From: Caenispirillum salinarum AK4
Lineage (GTDB): Bacteria; Pseudomonadota; Alphaproteobacteria; Rhodospirillales; Rhodospirillaceae
Reading direction: 5' to 3'
NCBI RefSeq assembly: GCF_000315795.1
Contig: NZ_ANHY01000003.1
Span: forward strand, 347,188 to 411,187
DNA length: 64,000 nucleotides
The notes beneath the pieces are model-generated. The model saw nothing but the letters and a program-made list of their open reading frames with translations. It ran no database searches and was not told the DNA's origin. Positions 44,656 through 54,153 of the stretch are shown one piece after another; within the stretch, counting starts at the first letter, position 1, and every line of letters begins with the position of its first letter. Made by a program: the position numbers and the translations under genes.

Positions 44656-47457
44656 ATGGCCTGCGCCCGGCAACCCGACCACGGCACCCCCGCCCGCGAC
44701 GGCGCTCCCGTCACGCTGACCATCGACGGCGCCCGCGTCACCGTGCCCGCCGGCACCAGTGTCATGCGCGCGGCGTCGGAGGCCGGGATCAGCATTCCCA
44801 AGCTGTGCGCCACCGACAGCCTGGAGGCCTTCGGCTCCTGCCGCCTGTGCCTCGTGGAGATCGAGGGCCGCAAGGGCACCCCGGCGTCCTGCACCACACC
44901 GGTGGCGGACGGCATGGTGGTGGCGACCCGCACCGATCGTCTGGCGTCGCTGCGCCGCGGCGTGATGGAGCTTTACATTTCCGACCACCCGCTGGACTGC
45001 CTGACCTGCGCTGCCAACGGCGACTGCGAACTGCAGGACATGGCCGGCGTCGTGGGCTTGCGCGCCGTGCGCTACGGCATGGACGGCGCCAACCATCTGG
45101 CGGCGGAAAAGGATGCCTCCAACCCCTATTTCACCTTCGATCCGTCCAAGTGCATCGTGTGCTCCCGTTGCGTGCGGGCGTGCGAGGAGACCCAGGGCAC
45201 CTTCGCCCTGACCATCGACGGCCGCGGCTTCGCGAGCACCGTCGCGGCCGGCATGGCCGAGGCCTTCATGGACAGCGAATGCGTCTCGTGCGGCGCCTGC
45301 GTCCAGGCCTGCCCGACGGCGACGCTGATGGAAAAGTCGGTGATCGAGAAGGGCCTGCCCGAGCATGTGGTGGAAACCACCTGCGCCTATTGCGGCGTCG
45401 GCTGTTCCTTCCGCGCCGAGATGCAGGGGACCGAGGTTGTCCGCATGGTGCCGTCGAAGGACGGCGGCGCCAACGAAGGGCATTCCTGCGTGAAGGGCCG
45501 CTTCGCCTGGGGCTACGCCACCCACGCCGACCGCGTGACCACTCCCCTGATCCGCGAGCGCATCACGGATCCCTGGCGCGCGGTGTCGTGGGAGGAGGCC
45601 ATCGCCTTCACCGCCCGGCGCTTCCGCGACATCCAGGCGCGTCACGGCCGGGGCGCCGTCGGCGGCATCACGTCGTCGCGCTGCACCAATGAAGAGGTCT
45701 TCGCCGTCCAGAAGATGATCCGCGCCGGCTTCGGCGTGAACAACGTGGACACCTGCGCCCGTGTCTGCCACTCGCCGACGGGCTACGGGCTCAAGCAGAC
45801 CTTCGGCACCTCGGCCGGAACGCAGGACTTCAAGAGCGTCGAATCCGCCGACGTGGTCATGGTCATCGGCGCAAACCCGACCGACGGCCACCCCGTCTTC
45901 GCCTCGCGCCTGAAGAAGCGCCTGCGCCAGGGCGCGCGGCTGATCGTGGTGGACCCGCGCCGCATCGACCTCGTGCGCGGCCCCCATGTGCAGGCCGACT
46001 TCCACCTGCAGCTCAGGCCGGGCGCCAACGTGGCCTTCATCAACGCCATGGCGCATGTGGTGGTGACGGAAGGCCTGGCCGACCGCGCCTTCATGGCCGA
46101 GCGCTGCGAGGACATGGACGCCTGGGAGGCCTTCATCGCCGAGCCCCGCCACGCGCCCGAGGCGGTGGAAGAAATCACCGGCATCCCCGGCGCCGACCTG
46201 CGCGCCGCCGCCCGGATGTTCGCCACCGGCGGCAACGCGGCCATCTACTACGGCCTGGGCGTCACCGAGCACAGCCAGGGCTCCACCATGGTCATGGGCA
46301 TGGCGAACCTGGCCATGGCGACCGGCAACATCGGGCGGCCGGGCGTGGGCGTGAACCCCCTGCGCGGGCAGAACAACGTGCAGGGATCGTGCGACATGGG
46401 CAGTTTCCCGCACGAGTTCACCGGCTACCGCCACGTTTCCGACGACACGGTGCGGGCGCAGTTCGAGACCCTGTGGCGTGCCGACCTGGACCCCGAACCG
46501 GGCTTGCGCATCCCCAACATGTTCGACAGCGCGGTGGCGGGCACGTTCAAGGGTCTGTTCGTCCAGGGGGAGGACGTCGCGCAGTCCGATCCCAACACCC
46601 GCCACGTCCATGCCGCCCTGGGCGCGCTGGAATGCCTGGTGGTGCAGGACCTGTTCCTGAACGAGACGGCGGCCTTCGCCCATGTCTTCCTGCCGGGCAC
46701 GTCGTTCCTGGAAAAGGACGGCACCTTCACCAACGCCGAACGCCGCATCAACCGTGTCCGCCCGGCGCTGGCACCGGTGCCGGGCAAGCACGAATGGCAG
46801 GTCGCCTGCGAGCTGGCGACGGCCATGGGCTATCCCATGTCCTATGGCAGCGCCGCCGAGATCATGGACGAGATCGCCGCCCTGACGCCCACCTTTGCCG
46901 GCGTCTCCTTCGAGCGGCTGGACCGCCTGGGCAGCGTGCAGTGGCCGTGCAACGACGCGGCGCCCGCGGGGACGCCCGTCATGCACGTCGACGGCTTCGT
47001 GCGCGGCAAGGGGCGGTTCATGGTGACCGAGTTCGTGGCGACGGAGGAACGCGCGTCGCGCTTCTTCCCGCTGATCCTGACCACCGGGCGCATCCTGACG
47101 CAGTACAACGTGGGCGCCCAGACGCGGCGGACGGAAAACAGCCGATGGCACGCCGAGGACCTGCTGGACATCCACCCCCACGACGCCGAGCAGCGCGGCA
47201 TCCGCGACGGCGACCGGGTCTCGCTGGCCTCGCGCATGGGGGCGACCACCCTGCGGGCGCGCCTGTCCGACCGCATGCCCCAGGGCGTGGTCTACACGAC
47301 GTTCCATCACCCGGTGACGGGGGCGAACGTGGTCACTACGGACTATTCCGACTGGGCGACCAACTGTCCGGAATACAAGGTGACGGCCGTGCAGGTGGCC
47401 CTGTCCAACCAGCCCGCGACACCGGCGGAGCCGGCCGGCGCGCCGGCGGCGGAGTAG
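44656..47457 (+). CDS. fdsA: NAD-dependent formate dehydrogenase alpha subunit (Mo, Fe-S)
   Basis: 933 residues from the ATG at 44656. In order: 2Fe-2S ferredoxin domain (FGSCRLCLVEIEGRKG), His-Cys cluster (HPLDCLTCAANGDCELQ), two 4Fe-4S clusters (CIVCSRCVRACEE and CVSCGACVQACPT), the Mo-domain 4Fe-4S (CAYCGVGCSF), and the bis-molybdopterin body. The Mo ligand is Cys371 in ARVCHSPTGYG (cysteine, not selenocysteine), followed by the catalytic-type HSPT. C-terminal Mo-binding domain VGAQTRRTENSRW. It oxidises formate to CO2. Confidence 0.97.
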   Translation: MACARQPDHGTPARDGAPVTLTIDGARVTVPAGTSVMRAASEAGISIPKLCATDSLEAFGSCRLCLVEIEGRKGTPASCTTPVADGMVVATRTDRLASLRRGVMELYISDHPLDCLTCAANGDCELQDMAGVVGLRAVRYGMDGANHLAAEKDASNPYFTFDPSKCIVCSRCVRACEETQGTFALTIDGRGFASTVAAGMAEAFMDSECVSCGACVQACPTATLMEKSVIEKGLPEHVVETTCAYCGVGCSFRAEMQGTEVVRMVPSKDGGANEGHSCVKGRFAWGYATHADRVTTPLIRERITDPWRAVSWEEAIAFTARRFRDIQARHGRGAVGGITSSRCTNEEVFAVQKMIRAGFGVNNVDTCARVCHSPTGYGLKQTFGTSAGTQDFKSVESADVVMVIGANPTDGHPVFASRLKKRLRQGARLIVVDPRRIDLVRGPHVQADFHLQLRPGANVAFINAMAHVVVTEGLADRAFMAERCEDMDAWEAFIAEPRHAPEAVEEITGIPGADLRAAARMFATGGNAAIYYGLGVTEHSQGSTMVMGMANLAMATGNIGRPGVGVNPLRGQNNVQGSCDMGSFPHEFTGYRHVSDDTVRAQFETLWRADLDPEPGLRIPNMFDSAVAGTFKGLFVQGEDVAQSDPNTRHVHAALGALECLVVQDLFLNETAAFAHVFLPGTSFLEKDGTFTNAERRINRVRPALAPVPGKHEWQVACELATAMGYPMSYGSAAEIMDEIAALTPTFAGVSFERLDRLGSVQWPCNDAAPAGTPVMHVDGFVRGKGRFMVTEFVATEERASRFFPLILTTGRILTQYNVGAQTRRTENSRWHAEDLLDIHPHDAEQRGIRDGDRVSLASRMGATTLRARLSDRMPQGVVYTTFHHPVTGANVVTTDYSDWATNCPEYKVTAVQVALSNQPATPAEPAGAPAAE

Positions 47458-47461
47458 GACG

Positions 47462-48247
47462 ATGGCCGCGCCCGTCTCGCGGGGCTCGGCCACGGCGCGC
47501 GGACAGGGCGTGCGGGCCGTGCGCGTGTTCGACACCGTGGACTGGCAGGTGGCCGAGGAGGTTCCCGTCGCCATTGTCGTCAACGGCGTGTCCCACGCCG
47601 TCATGATGGCGACCCCCGCCGACCTGGAGGACTTCGCCGTCGGCTTCTGCCTGACCGAGGACATCATCGCCGAGGCCGCGGCGGTGGAGGCCGTCAGCGT
47701 GTCCGAACACCCCAAGGGTCTGGTGGCGGCGCTGACCGTGCCGCCGACCGCGGTGCTGCGCGCCGATCCTGTCCTGCGCGGGCTGGCCGGCCGTACCGGC
47801 TGCGGCCTGTGCGGCGTGGAGAGCCTGGACGATGCCGTGCGCCCGCCGCGCCCGGTGCGGCGGCTGGACATCGATGCCGAGGCCGTGGGGCGGGCGTTTG
47901 CGGCGCTGCCGGACCATCAGCCGCTCAATCGCGCCAACCGCACCATGCACGCCGCGGCCTTCTGCGACGCGGACGGGGCAGTGCGGCTGGCGCGCGAGGA
48001 CGTCGGCAGGCACAACGCGCTGGACAAGCTGGTGGGCGCCATGGCCGCCGCCGGGCTGGAGGGGGCGGACGGCTTCATGGTCATGACCAGCCGGTGCAGC
48101 TTCGAACTGGTGCAGAAGGCCGCCCGCGCCGGAACGCCCCTGCTGGCGACGCTGTCGGCTCCGACGGCGTTGGCGCTCGATCTGGCGCGGCAGGCCGGCA
48201 TGACGCTGGCGACACGCGGGCCCGGCGAGTCGATCGTGTCCTTCTGA
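47462..48247 (+). CDS. fdhD: Formate dehydrogenase sulfurtransferase FdhD (FdsC)
   Basis: 261 residues. Active-site loop TGCGLCGVES with the CxxC needed to pass sulfur from IscS to the Mo cofactor, plus DLEDFAVGFCLTEDII and the C-terminal MTSRCSFELVQKAARAGTPL. It starts 4 bases after fdsA and should be required for formate dehydrogenase activity. In fds operons fdsD usually follows; here an unrelated opposing gene ends 10 bases on. Confidence 0.95.
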   Translation: MAAPVSRGSATARGQGVRAVRVFDTVDWQVAEEVPVAIVVNGVSHAVMMATPADLEDFAVGFCLTEDIIAEAAAVEAVSVSEHPKGLVAALTVPPTAVLRADPVLRGLAGRTGCGLCGVESLDDAVRPPRPVRRLDIDAEAVGRAFAALPDHQPLNRANRTMHAAAFCDADGAVRLAREDVGRHNALDKLVGAMAAAGLEGADGFMVMTSRCSFELVQKAARAGTPLLATLSAPTALALDLARQAGMTLATRGPGESIVSF

Positions 48248-48257
48248 AGACAGAACC

Positions 48258-48929
48258 TCAGTCCCGCCGCTTGGGCGGGCCATCCAGCGGGCGGTCGGGG
48301 CGGCGGTAGTGGGGCAGGGACCAGCCCCGCGCGATTGCCAGGGCGCGCACCGTGAACGCCAGGGCGAAGGCCGCGAGCGCGCGCACCTCCTGCCCCACGC
48401 CCAGGCCGTGCAGGATCACCAGCGTGCCGGCGCCCGCGAAGGCGGCGGTGACGTAGATTTCCTTGTGCAGCACCAGCGGGCTCTCGCCGGCCAGGACGTC
48501 GCGGATGATGCCGCCGAAGGCCGCCGTCATGATGCCCATGGCGATGGCCACCGAGGGCGGCGCGCCCAGCGTCAGCGCCTTGCTTGCGCCCGTCACCGAA
48601 AACAGCGCCATCCCCAGCGCATCCGCCCAGACAAGGCCGGCATAGCGGCTGTGGAACAGGCGGGCGCCCCAGAACATCGCCAACGACACCACCACGGGCG
48701 CGATCAGGTAGAGGCTGTCGGAGACCCAGAACACGGGCTGCACGCCCAGCACCAGATCACGGAGCGTGCCGCCGCCGATGCCGGTCACGGTGCCCAGCGC
48801 GATGAAGCCGATGGGGTCCATCTCCTTCCGCGCCGCGACCAGGGCGCCGGATATGGCGAAGACGCAGACGCCCAGCACGTCCAGAACGGTGACGATGCCG
48901 GCGATGTCGAGCAGGGAAAGGGGCGGCAT
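48258..48929 (-). CDS. UPF0126/TRIC-type membrane protein
   Basis: 223 residues from the ATG at 48929. Seven predicted transmembrane helices in an inverted duplication of two three-helix units, each with GIGGGTLRDLVLG- and AFGGIIRDVLAGE-type motifs. The family is related to trimeric intracellular cation channels. Native substrate in bacteria is unsettled. It converges on fdhD and diverges from the liv binding-protein gene. Confidence 0.9.
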   Translation of the reverse strand: MPPLSLLDIAGIVTVLDVLGVCVFAISGALVAARKEMDPIGFIALGTVTGIGGGTLRDLVLGVQPVFWVSDSLYLIAPVVVSLAMFWGARLFHSRYAGLVWADALGMALFSVTGASKALTLGAPPSVAIAMGIMTAAFGGIIRDVLAGESPLVLHKEIYVTAAFAGAGTLVILHGLGVGQEVRALAAFALAFTVRALAIARGWSLPHYRRPDRPLDGPPKRRD

Positions 48930-49030
48930 GGATGCTTTCTTTCGTCCATCGGCGGCCGGGCGAAACTCTTTGGCACAGCCGCGAAGTCGGGTACAACAAG
49001 GGCCGGGACTATAAGGGAGGCCGAAGACCC

Positions 49031-50209
49031 ATGCACAGGAAACCCGCCGCGATCGCCGCCGCCGCAGCATTCGCCGCCGCCACCGCCCTATCCTCCACCG
49101 CCGCACTGGCGCAGGAGCCGGTGAAGATCGGCATGGTCACCACGTTGTCCACCGGCGCCGGATACCTGGGCGACCACGTGCGCAAGGGCTTCGAACTGGC
49201 GCTGGAGCAATCGGGCGCCGCCGACCGGGTGGAGCTTCTGGTGGAGGACGACGGTCTGGACCCGGCGCAGGCGTCCCAGTTGACCCAGCGCATGGTGGAG
49301 CGCGACGGCGTGAAGCTGATGACGGGTTCCATCTTCTCCAACGTCGCCATGGCGACCATCCCCAAGCTGGTGCGCAACAACGACGTGGTCTACGTCAGCC
49401 CCAACGCGGGCCCCGCGCCGCTGGCGGGCAAGGGCTGCCACCCCAAGTACTTCAACGTCGCCTGGCAGAACGACAACCTGGCCGAGGTCATGGGCCAGTA
49501 CGCCACCGACCAGGGGTATGAACGGGTCTACCTGCTGGCCCCGCAGTACCAGGCTGGCAAGGACAGCCTCGCGGGCTTCAAGCGCTTCTTCAAGGGCGAG
49601 GTGGTGGACGAGGTCTACACCAAGTTGGGCCAGACCGACTACGCCCCGGAAATCGCCGAACTGCGCGATGCCGCGCCCGACGCCGTGTACTTCTTCTATC
49701 CCGGCGGCATGGGCATCAACTTCATGAAGCAGTTCGCCCAGGCCGGACTGGCCGACAAGATCCCGGCGCTCGGCCCGGCGTTCAGCTTCGACGACACGCT
49801 GCTGGACGCGGTGGGCGACGCCGCCATCGGATTCTACAACGGCAGCCAATGGTCGCCGGACCTGGACAACGAGCCCAACCGCAAGTTTGTCGCCGCCTAC
49901 ATCGCCAAATACGACGAATACCCGACGCTGTACTCCAGCCAGGGTTACGACGCCGGCAACCTGATCGTTTCCGCCCTGACGGAAACGGGCTGGAGCACCG
50001 ACGACACCGACGCGCTGGCCGCTGCCATCAAGAAGGCGGAGTTCGACAGCGTGCGCGGTGACTTCCGCTTCGGCAACAACAACCACCCGATCCAGGACCT
50101 GTACGTGCGCGAGGTCTACAAGGACGAAACCGGCAACATCACCAACCGCATGGTCGCCGAGGTGTTCGAGGACCACCAGGACGCCTATGCGGCTGAGTGC
50201 GAGATGTGA
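49031..50209 (+). CDS. livK: ABC transporter substrate-binding protein, LivK-type
   Basis: 392 residues from the ATG at 49031 (GGAGG upstream). Signal peptide (AAAAAFAAATALSSTAALAQ) then a type-I periplasmic binding fold starting VKIGMVTTLSTGAGYLGDHV. It leads the permease and ATPase genes livHMGF. Such systems import branched-chain amino acids, but also urea, amides or aromatic acids, so the ligand is uncertain. Confidence 0.92.
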   Translation: MHRKPAAIAAAAAFAAATALSSTAALAQEPVKIGMVTTLSTGAGYLGDHVRKGFELALEQSGAADRVELLVEDDGLDPAQASQLTQRMVERDGVKLMTGSIFSNVAMATIPKLVRNNDVVYVSPNAGPAPLAGKGCHPKYFNVAWQNDNLAEVMGQYATDQGYERVYLLAPQYQAGKDSLAGFKRFFKGEVVDEVYTKLGQTDYAPEIAELRDAAPDAVYFFYPGGMGINFMKQFAQAGLADKIPALGPAFSFDDTLLDAVGDAAIGFYNGSQWSPDLDNEPNRKFVAAYIAKYDEYPTLYSSQGYDAGNLIVSALTETGWSTDDTDALAAAIKKAEFDSVRGDFRFGNNNHPIQDLYVREVYKDETGNITNRMVAEVFEDHQDAYAAECEM

Positions 50210-50225
50210 ATGAGCGCTGACGCGC

Positions 50226-50350
50226 TTGGGCTGCCGCCCAAACCCGCTCGGGAGCGGAAGCTCCCGAACCCTCACTTCTTTTAATAGAAGACTGAGGGGG
50301 CCGGGGAGCTGTGCTCCCCGGTGAGGGGGATCGGGGGACCGAGGTCCCCC
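50226..50350 (+). repeat. Cluster of hairpins between livK and livH
   Basis: Four perfect stems in 125 bases: TTGGGC/GCCCAA (50226-50241), TCGGGAGC/GCTCCCGA with loop GGAA (50248-50267), CCGGGGAGC/GCTCCCCGG (50301-50321) and GGGGGACC/GGTCCCCC (50333-50350). A short CTTCT/AGAAG dyad lies between. It is non-coding and sits where it could protect or trim the binding-protein mRNA. Confidence 0.72.
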
Positions 50351-50374
50351 GCGTCTGCTTGGAACCTGAACCGT

Positions 50375-51289
50375 ATGCTTCTTTTCCTCGAACAGCTCCT
50401 GAACGGCGTGCAGTTGTCGGTGACGCTGCTGCTGATGGCGTCGGGACTGACGCTGATCTTCGGCATCATGAGCCTGCTGAACCTGGCCCACGGGTCGCTG
50501 TTCATGACGGGTGCCTTCGTCGCCGCCTGGGTGAGCGGCGAGACCGGCTCGTGGGCTCTCGGCCTGCTGGCGGGTGCGGGTGCGGCGTTCGCCGTCGGGC
50601 TGCTGATCGAAACCGTGGTCATGCGCCGGCTGTATGACCGCGACCACCTGGATCAGGTGCTGGCGACCTTCGGCCTGATCCTGTTCTTCAACGAGATGGT
50701 GCGCCTGGTGTGGGGTATCCGGCCCATGCGGCTGGACGTGCCTGATGCCCTGTCAGGTTTCGTGGAGGTCGTGCCCGGCGCCCCCTATCCGGTCTACCGG
50801 CTGGTGGTGATCGGCGCCGGGCTTGCCGTGATGCTGGCGTTGGGATGGCTGGTGCGCGGCACGCGCATCGGCATGCGCATCCGCGCCGGCTCCGTGGACC
50901 GCGAGATGATCGGCGCGCTGGGCGTGGATATCGGCAGGCTCTATTCGCTGGTCTTCGCGCTGGGTGCCCTTCTGGCCGGCCTGGCGGGCGTGCTGGCCGG
51001 GCCGTTCCTGGCGGTGCAGTCGGGCATGGGGGAGCCCATCCTGATCCTCGCCTTCGTCGTCGTGGTGATCGGCGGCATCGGGTCGTTGAAGGGGGCGGTC
51101 GTCGGCTCGCTGGTGGTCGGGCTGACGGACACGCTGGGGCGCGTCTACCTGCCCGACATCCTGGCCTTCCTGTTCGGCGAGGGTGCGGCCGAGGCGGGCG
51201 CGGCGGCGCTGTCGTCCATGCTGATCTTCCTGGTCATGGCCGTGGTGCTGGCGGTCTTCCCCTCGGGCCTCTACGGGCGCAAGGGATGA
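50375..51289 (+). CDS. livH: Branched-chain amino acid-type ABC permease LivH
   Basis: 304 residues from the ATG at 50375. About eight transmembrane helices. The start QLLNGVQLSVTLLLMASGLT, IMSLLNLAHGSLFM and GALLAGLAGVLAGPF match LivH, with the ATPase-contact region VDREMIGALGVDIGR. The stop overlaps livM in ATGA. Confidence 0.93.
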   Translation: MLLFLEQLLNGVQLSVTLLLMASGLTLIFGIMSLLNLAHGSLFMTGAFVAAWVSGETGSWALGLLAGAGAAFAVGLLIETVVMRRLYDRDHLDQVLATFGLILFFNEMVRLVWGIRPMRLDVPDALSGFVEVVPGAPYPVYRLVVIGAGLAVMLALGWLVRGTRIGMRIRAGSVDREMIGALGVDIGRLYSLVFALGALLAGLAGVLAGPFLAVQSGMGEPILILAFVVVVIGGIGSLKGAVVGSLVVGLTDTLGRVYLPDILAFLFGEGAAEAGAAALSSMLIFLVMAVVLAVFPSGLYGRKG

Positions 51290-52302
51290 CCATGCGGCCC
51301 GACGCCCTCACCCTTCGCCGCCGGCTGATCCGCGACGGCCTGCCCATGCTGCTGCTGGCGGTGGCGCCGCTGGCCGCCATGGCGGTGGATGCCGGGTGGC
51401 TGGTGCCGGTGTTCACGCGCATGGCCGTCTTCGCGCTGGCCGCCATGGCGCTGCACTTCATCCTGAGCATCGGCGGCATGGTGAGCCTGGGCCACGCCGC
51501 CTTCTTCGCCATCGGCGGCTATGTCGTCGGCATCGGCAGCCAGCACGCCTACGACGAAACGCCGGCGCCCCTCGGCCTGCCCGGCTGGAACGACATGCTG
51601 ATTTCCCTGCCGGCGGCCTTCGCGGTCGGCGCGCTGATCGCCGTGCCGTTTGGCTGGCTGAGCCTTCGCACGCGCGGGGCCTATTTCATCATGATCACGC
51701 TGGCGCTGGCGCAGATGATCTTCTACCTGCTGGTCTCCTTGCGGGCCTACGGCGGGGAGGACGGCATTTCCATGTGGTGGGGCCGCAACACGCTGGCGGG
51801 GCTGGAAATGTCCGACCGGCTGGCGCTGCACGCCGTCTGCCTGGTCATCCTGGCGCTGGCTTGGTGGGTGCTGTCGCGCATGACCGCCGCCCCCTTCGGC
51901 TGGGTGCTGGACGGCGCCCGCCAGAACGAGGCCCGGATGCGGGCGCTGGGCTACCGGCCGCTGGCCTACCAGATCGGCGCCTTCGCGCTGTCGGGCGGCA
52001 TCGTTGCGGTGGCGGGCGCCTTGATGGCGAACGTGGACGAGTTCGTCAGCCCCGGCCTGGGCCACTGGACGGTGTCCGGCGAGCTTCTGGTGATCGTCAT
52101 CCTGGGCGGGCTGGGCAGCCTGTCGGGTGCCGTGTGGGGCGCGCTGGTGCTGCTGGGGCTGGAGGAAGTCCTCATGGAGTTCACCCAGCACTGGGCCGTC
52201 ATCATGGGGCCGCTGCTGGTGGTGATCGTGCTGTTCGCCCGCGGCGGCGTCGGCGGGTTTCTCGATCGTTTGAACATGGGGAAACGGCATGACGACGCCT
52301 GA
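51286..52302 (+). CDS. livM: Branched-chain amino acid-type ABC permease LivM
   Basis: 338 residues from the ATG at 51286 that overlaps the livH stop; a second ATG is two codons on. About nine helices. Typical segments are ALHFILSIGGMVSLGHAAFF, FGWVLDGARQNEARMRALGY and LVIVILGGLGSLSGAVWGAL. Overlaps livG by 14 bases. Confidence 0.93.
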   Translation: MTMRPDALTLRRRLIRDGLPMLLLAVAPLAAMAVDAGWLVPVFTRMAVFALAAMALHFILSIGGMVSLGHAAFFAIGGYVVGIGSQHAYDETPAPLGLPGWNDMLISLPAAFAVGALIAVPFGWLSLRTRGAYFIMITLALAQMIFYLLVSLRAYGGEDGISMWWGRNTLAGLEMSDRLALHAVCLVILALAWWVLSRMTAAPFGWVLDGARQNEARMRALGYRPLAYQIGAFALSGGIVAVAGALMANVDEFVSPGLGHWTVSGELLVIVILGGLGSLSGAVWGALVLLGLEEVLMEFTQHWAVIMGPLLVVIVLFARGGVGGFLDRLNMGKRHDDA

Positions 52303-53053
52303 CGCCCCGGTCCTGGAAGCCCGCGACCTGCACAAGAGCTTCGGCGCCCTGGTCGCCACCAACGGCCTGTCGCTGACGGTGCGGACCGGCCAGATTCACG
52401 CGCTGATCGGCCCCAATGGCGCGGGCAAGTCCACCGCCATCGCCCAGCTTGCGGGGTCGCTCAGGCCCGACGCCGGTGAGGTGCTGTTCTCCGGCCACTC
52501 CGTCACGCGGCTGGACGAGGCGGGCCGGGCGCGTCTGGGGCTCGCACGGTCCTTCCAGATCAGCGCCCTGTTCCCGGAAATGACGGCGTTGGAGAGCGTC
52601 ATGCTGGCCGTCCAGGCCGGCCGCCGCCACCACGCCCGCTTCTGGAAACCCGCCAGCGCCGACGACTCGCTGCTGGAGCCTGCCCGCCAGGCGCTCTACA
52701 CGCTGGGCATCGGGCACCTCGCGCGCACGCGGGCATCCGACCTGGCGCACGGGCAGCGGCGGCTTCTGGAGATGGCCATGGCGCTCGCACGCGAGCCCCG
52801 CGTGCTGCTGCTGGACGAGCCCATGGCGGGGCTGGGTTTCGTGGAGACGCGCAACCTGTCGGCCGTCATCCACGCGCTGAAGGCCGACATGGGCATCCTG
52901 CTGGTGGAGCACGACATGGACGTGGTCTTCCGCCTGGCCGACGTGGTGACGGTGCTGGTGGACGGCGCCGTCATCGCCAGCGGCCCGCCCTCGGTCATCC
53001 GCGATGACCCGGACGTGCGCCGGGCGTACCTGAGCGAGGACGACGCATGCTGA
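52289..53053 (+). CDS. livG: Branched-chain amino acid-type ABC ATPase LivG
   Basis: 254 residues. Walker A GPNGAGKSTAIAQL, Walker B VLLLDEPMAGL, and the H-loop LVEHDMDVVF. The signature is DLAHGQRRLLEMAMAL in place of LSGGQ, as in many LivG proteins. Energises the permease pair with LivF. Overlaps livF by 7 bases. Confidence 0.94.
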   Translation: MTTPDAPVLEARDLHKSFGALVATNGLSLTVRTGQIHALIGPNGAGKSTAIAQLAGSLRPDAGEVLFSGHSVTRLDEAGRARLGLARSFQISALFPEMTALESVMLAVQAGRRHHARFWKPASADDSLLEPARQALYTLGIGHLARTRASDLAHGQRRLLEMAMALAREPRVLLLDEPMAGLGFVETRNLSAVIHALKADMGILLVEHDMDVVFRLADVVTVLVDGAVIASGPPSVIRDDPDVRRAYLSEDDAC

Positions 53054-53736
53054 TCGAGGCACGCGACCTGTCCGCCGGCTACGGCGACGTGCGGGTGCTG
53101 GAAGACATCTCCCTCGGCGTGGCGGAAGGGGAGATCGTCGCGCTGCTCGGCCGCAACGGCATGGGCAAGACGACGACGGTGCGCGCCCTGACGGGAATGC
53201 TGCCCGCCATGGGGGGATCAGTGCTCATGAACGGCACGGATGTCACGGCCCTGCCGTCCCACAAACGGGCGACGCGGGGTCTGGGGCTGGTGCCGGAGGG
53301 TCGGCGCATCTTCCCCAACCTGACGGTGGCGGAAAACCTGCGCGCCACCGAACGCCCCGGCCGCTGGACCTACGCCGGCGTGCTGGAACTGTTCCCCCGC
53401 CTGGGCGAGCGCCTGGGGAACCTGGGCAGCCAGCTGTCCGGCGGTGAGCAGCAGATGCTCGCCATCGGCCGGGCGCTATTGACCAACCCGTCCATCCTCA
53501 TTCTGGACGAAGCGACCGAGGGCCTCGCCCCCGTCATCCGCGCGGAAATCTGGCAGACACTGGCGCGGCTGAAGGACGAGGGCCAGGCCATCCTGCTGGT
53601 CGACAGCCGCCTCGGCCCGGTGCTGCGGCTGGCCGACCGCGCGGTGGTGCTGGTCAAGGGCCGCATCGCCTGGGAAGGTGCCACGGCGACTCTGCGCGCG
53701 GACGAGGACTTGCAGCGGAAATATCTGGCGGTGTGA
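53047..53736 (+). CDS. livF: Branched-chain amino acid-type ABC ATPase LivF
   Basis: 229 residues. Walker A GRNGMGKTTTVRAL, signature LSGGEQQMLAIGRAL, Walker B ILILDEATEGL. The region after Walker B reads ILLVDSRLGPVLRLADRAVV, without the H-loop histidine that LivG has, which is normal for LivF. Last gene of the transporter operon. Confidence 0.93.
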   Translation: MLIEARDLSAGYGDVRVLEDISLGVAEGEIVALLGRNGMGKTTTVRALTGMLPAMGGSVLMNGTDVTALPSHKRATRGLGLVPEGRRIFPNLTVAENLRATERPGRWTYAGVLELFPRLGERLGNLGSQLSGGEQQMLAIGRALLTNPSILILDEATEGLAPVIRAEIWQTLARLKDEGQAILLVDSRLGPVLRLADRAVVLVKGRIAWEGATATLRADEDLQRKYLAV

Positions 53737-54153
53737 CGGTGCGGGCGACAGACATCGGGCCGCGGACCGCCGCCTTCGAAAGAGGGTGTCAAGAAAACGG
53801 CTGACTGCCAGAAGAGGCGTCGCAAGGGCGGCTGACGGAGTGCGTGGGCCCCAGCTTTCGCAGGGCGACGGATTTCTTGAGATATTGTCCTAGAACAAAA
53901 GAATCACCCGTCATTCCTGCGAAAGCAGGAATCCACATACGGTGCGGGCCATCCTGCCGCGCTCCCTCTGGTGAACGTCCACCGATTTCCATACAGCCTC
54001 GAAAGCGGGAGGCAACGTCCCGCGGTCCACTTCCAGCGTTACCGCCCCGTGTGCTCGTCCCGGACCCCCGGGCGTGACCCAAGCCCTTGAAGCTGGTATG
54101 GTGCGGGCCTTCCCGTCCATCCGTTCCACGCAAGGCCGCCACAGGAGAGCGCC
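53737..54153. other. Gene-free stretch with a dispersed palindrome
   Basis: 417 bases between livF and the next gene. Apart from the palindrome at 53911-53934 and an AT-richer part (53870-53905), I see no gene, terminator with a T run or promoter of quality. Confidence 0.6.
53911..53934. repeat. REP-like palindromic element
   Basis: GTCATTCCTGCGAAAGCAGG followed by AATCC: arms ATTCCTGC and GCAGGAAT around a GAAA loop. Elements of this form (GTCATTCCCGCGAAAGCGGG) are dispersed in many proteobacterial genomes. Confidence 0.7.
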
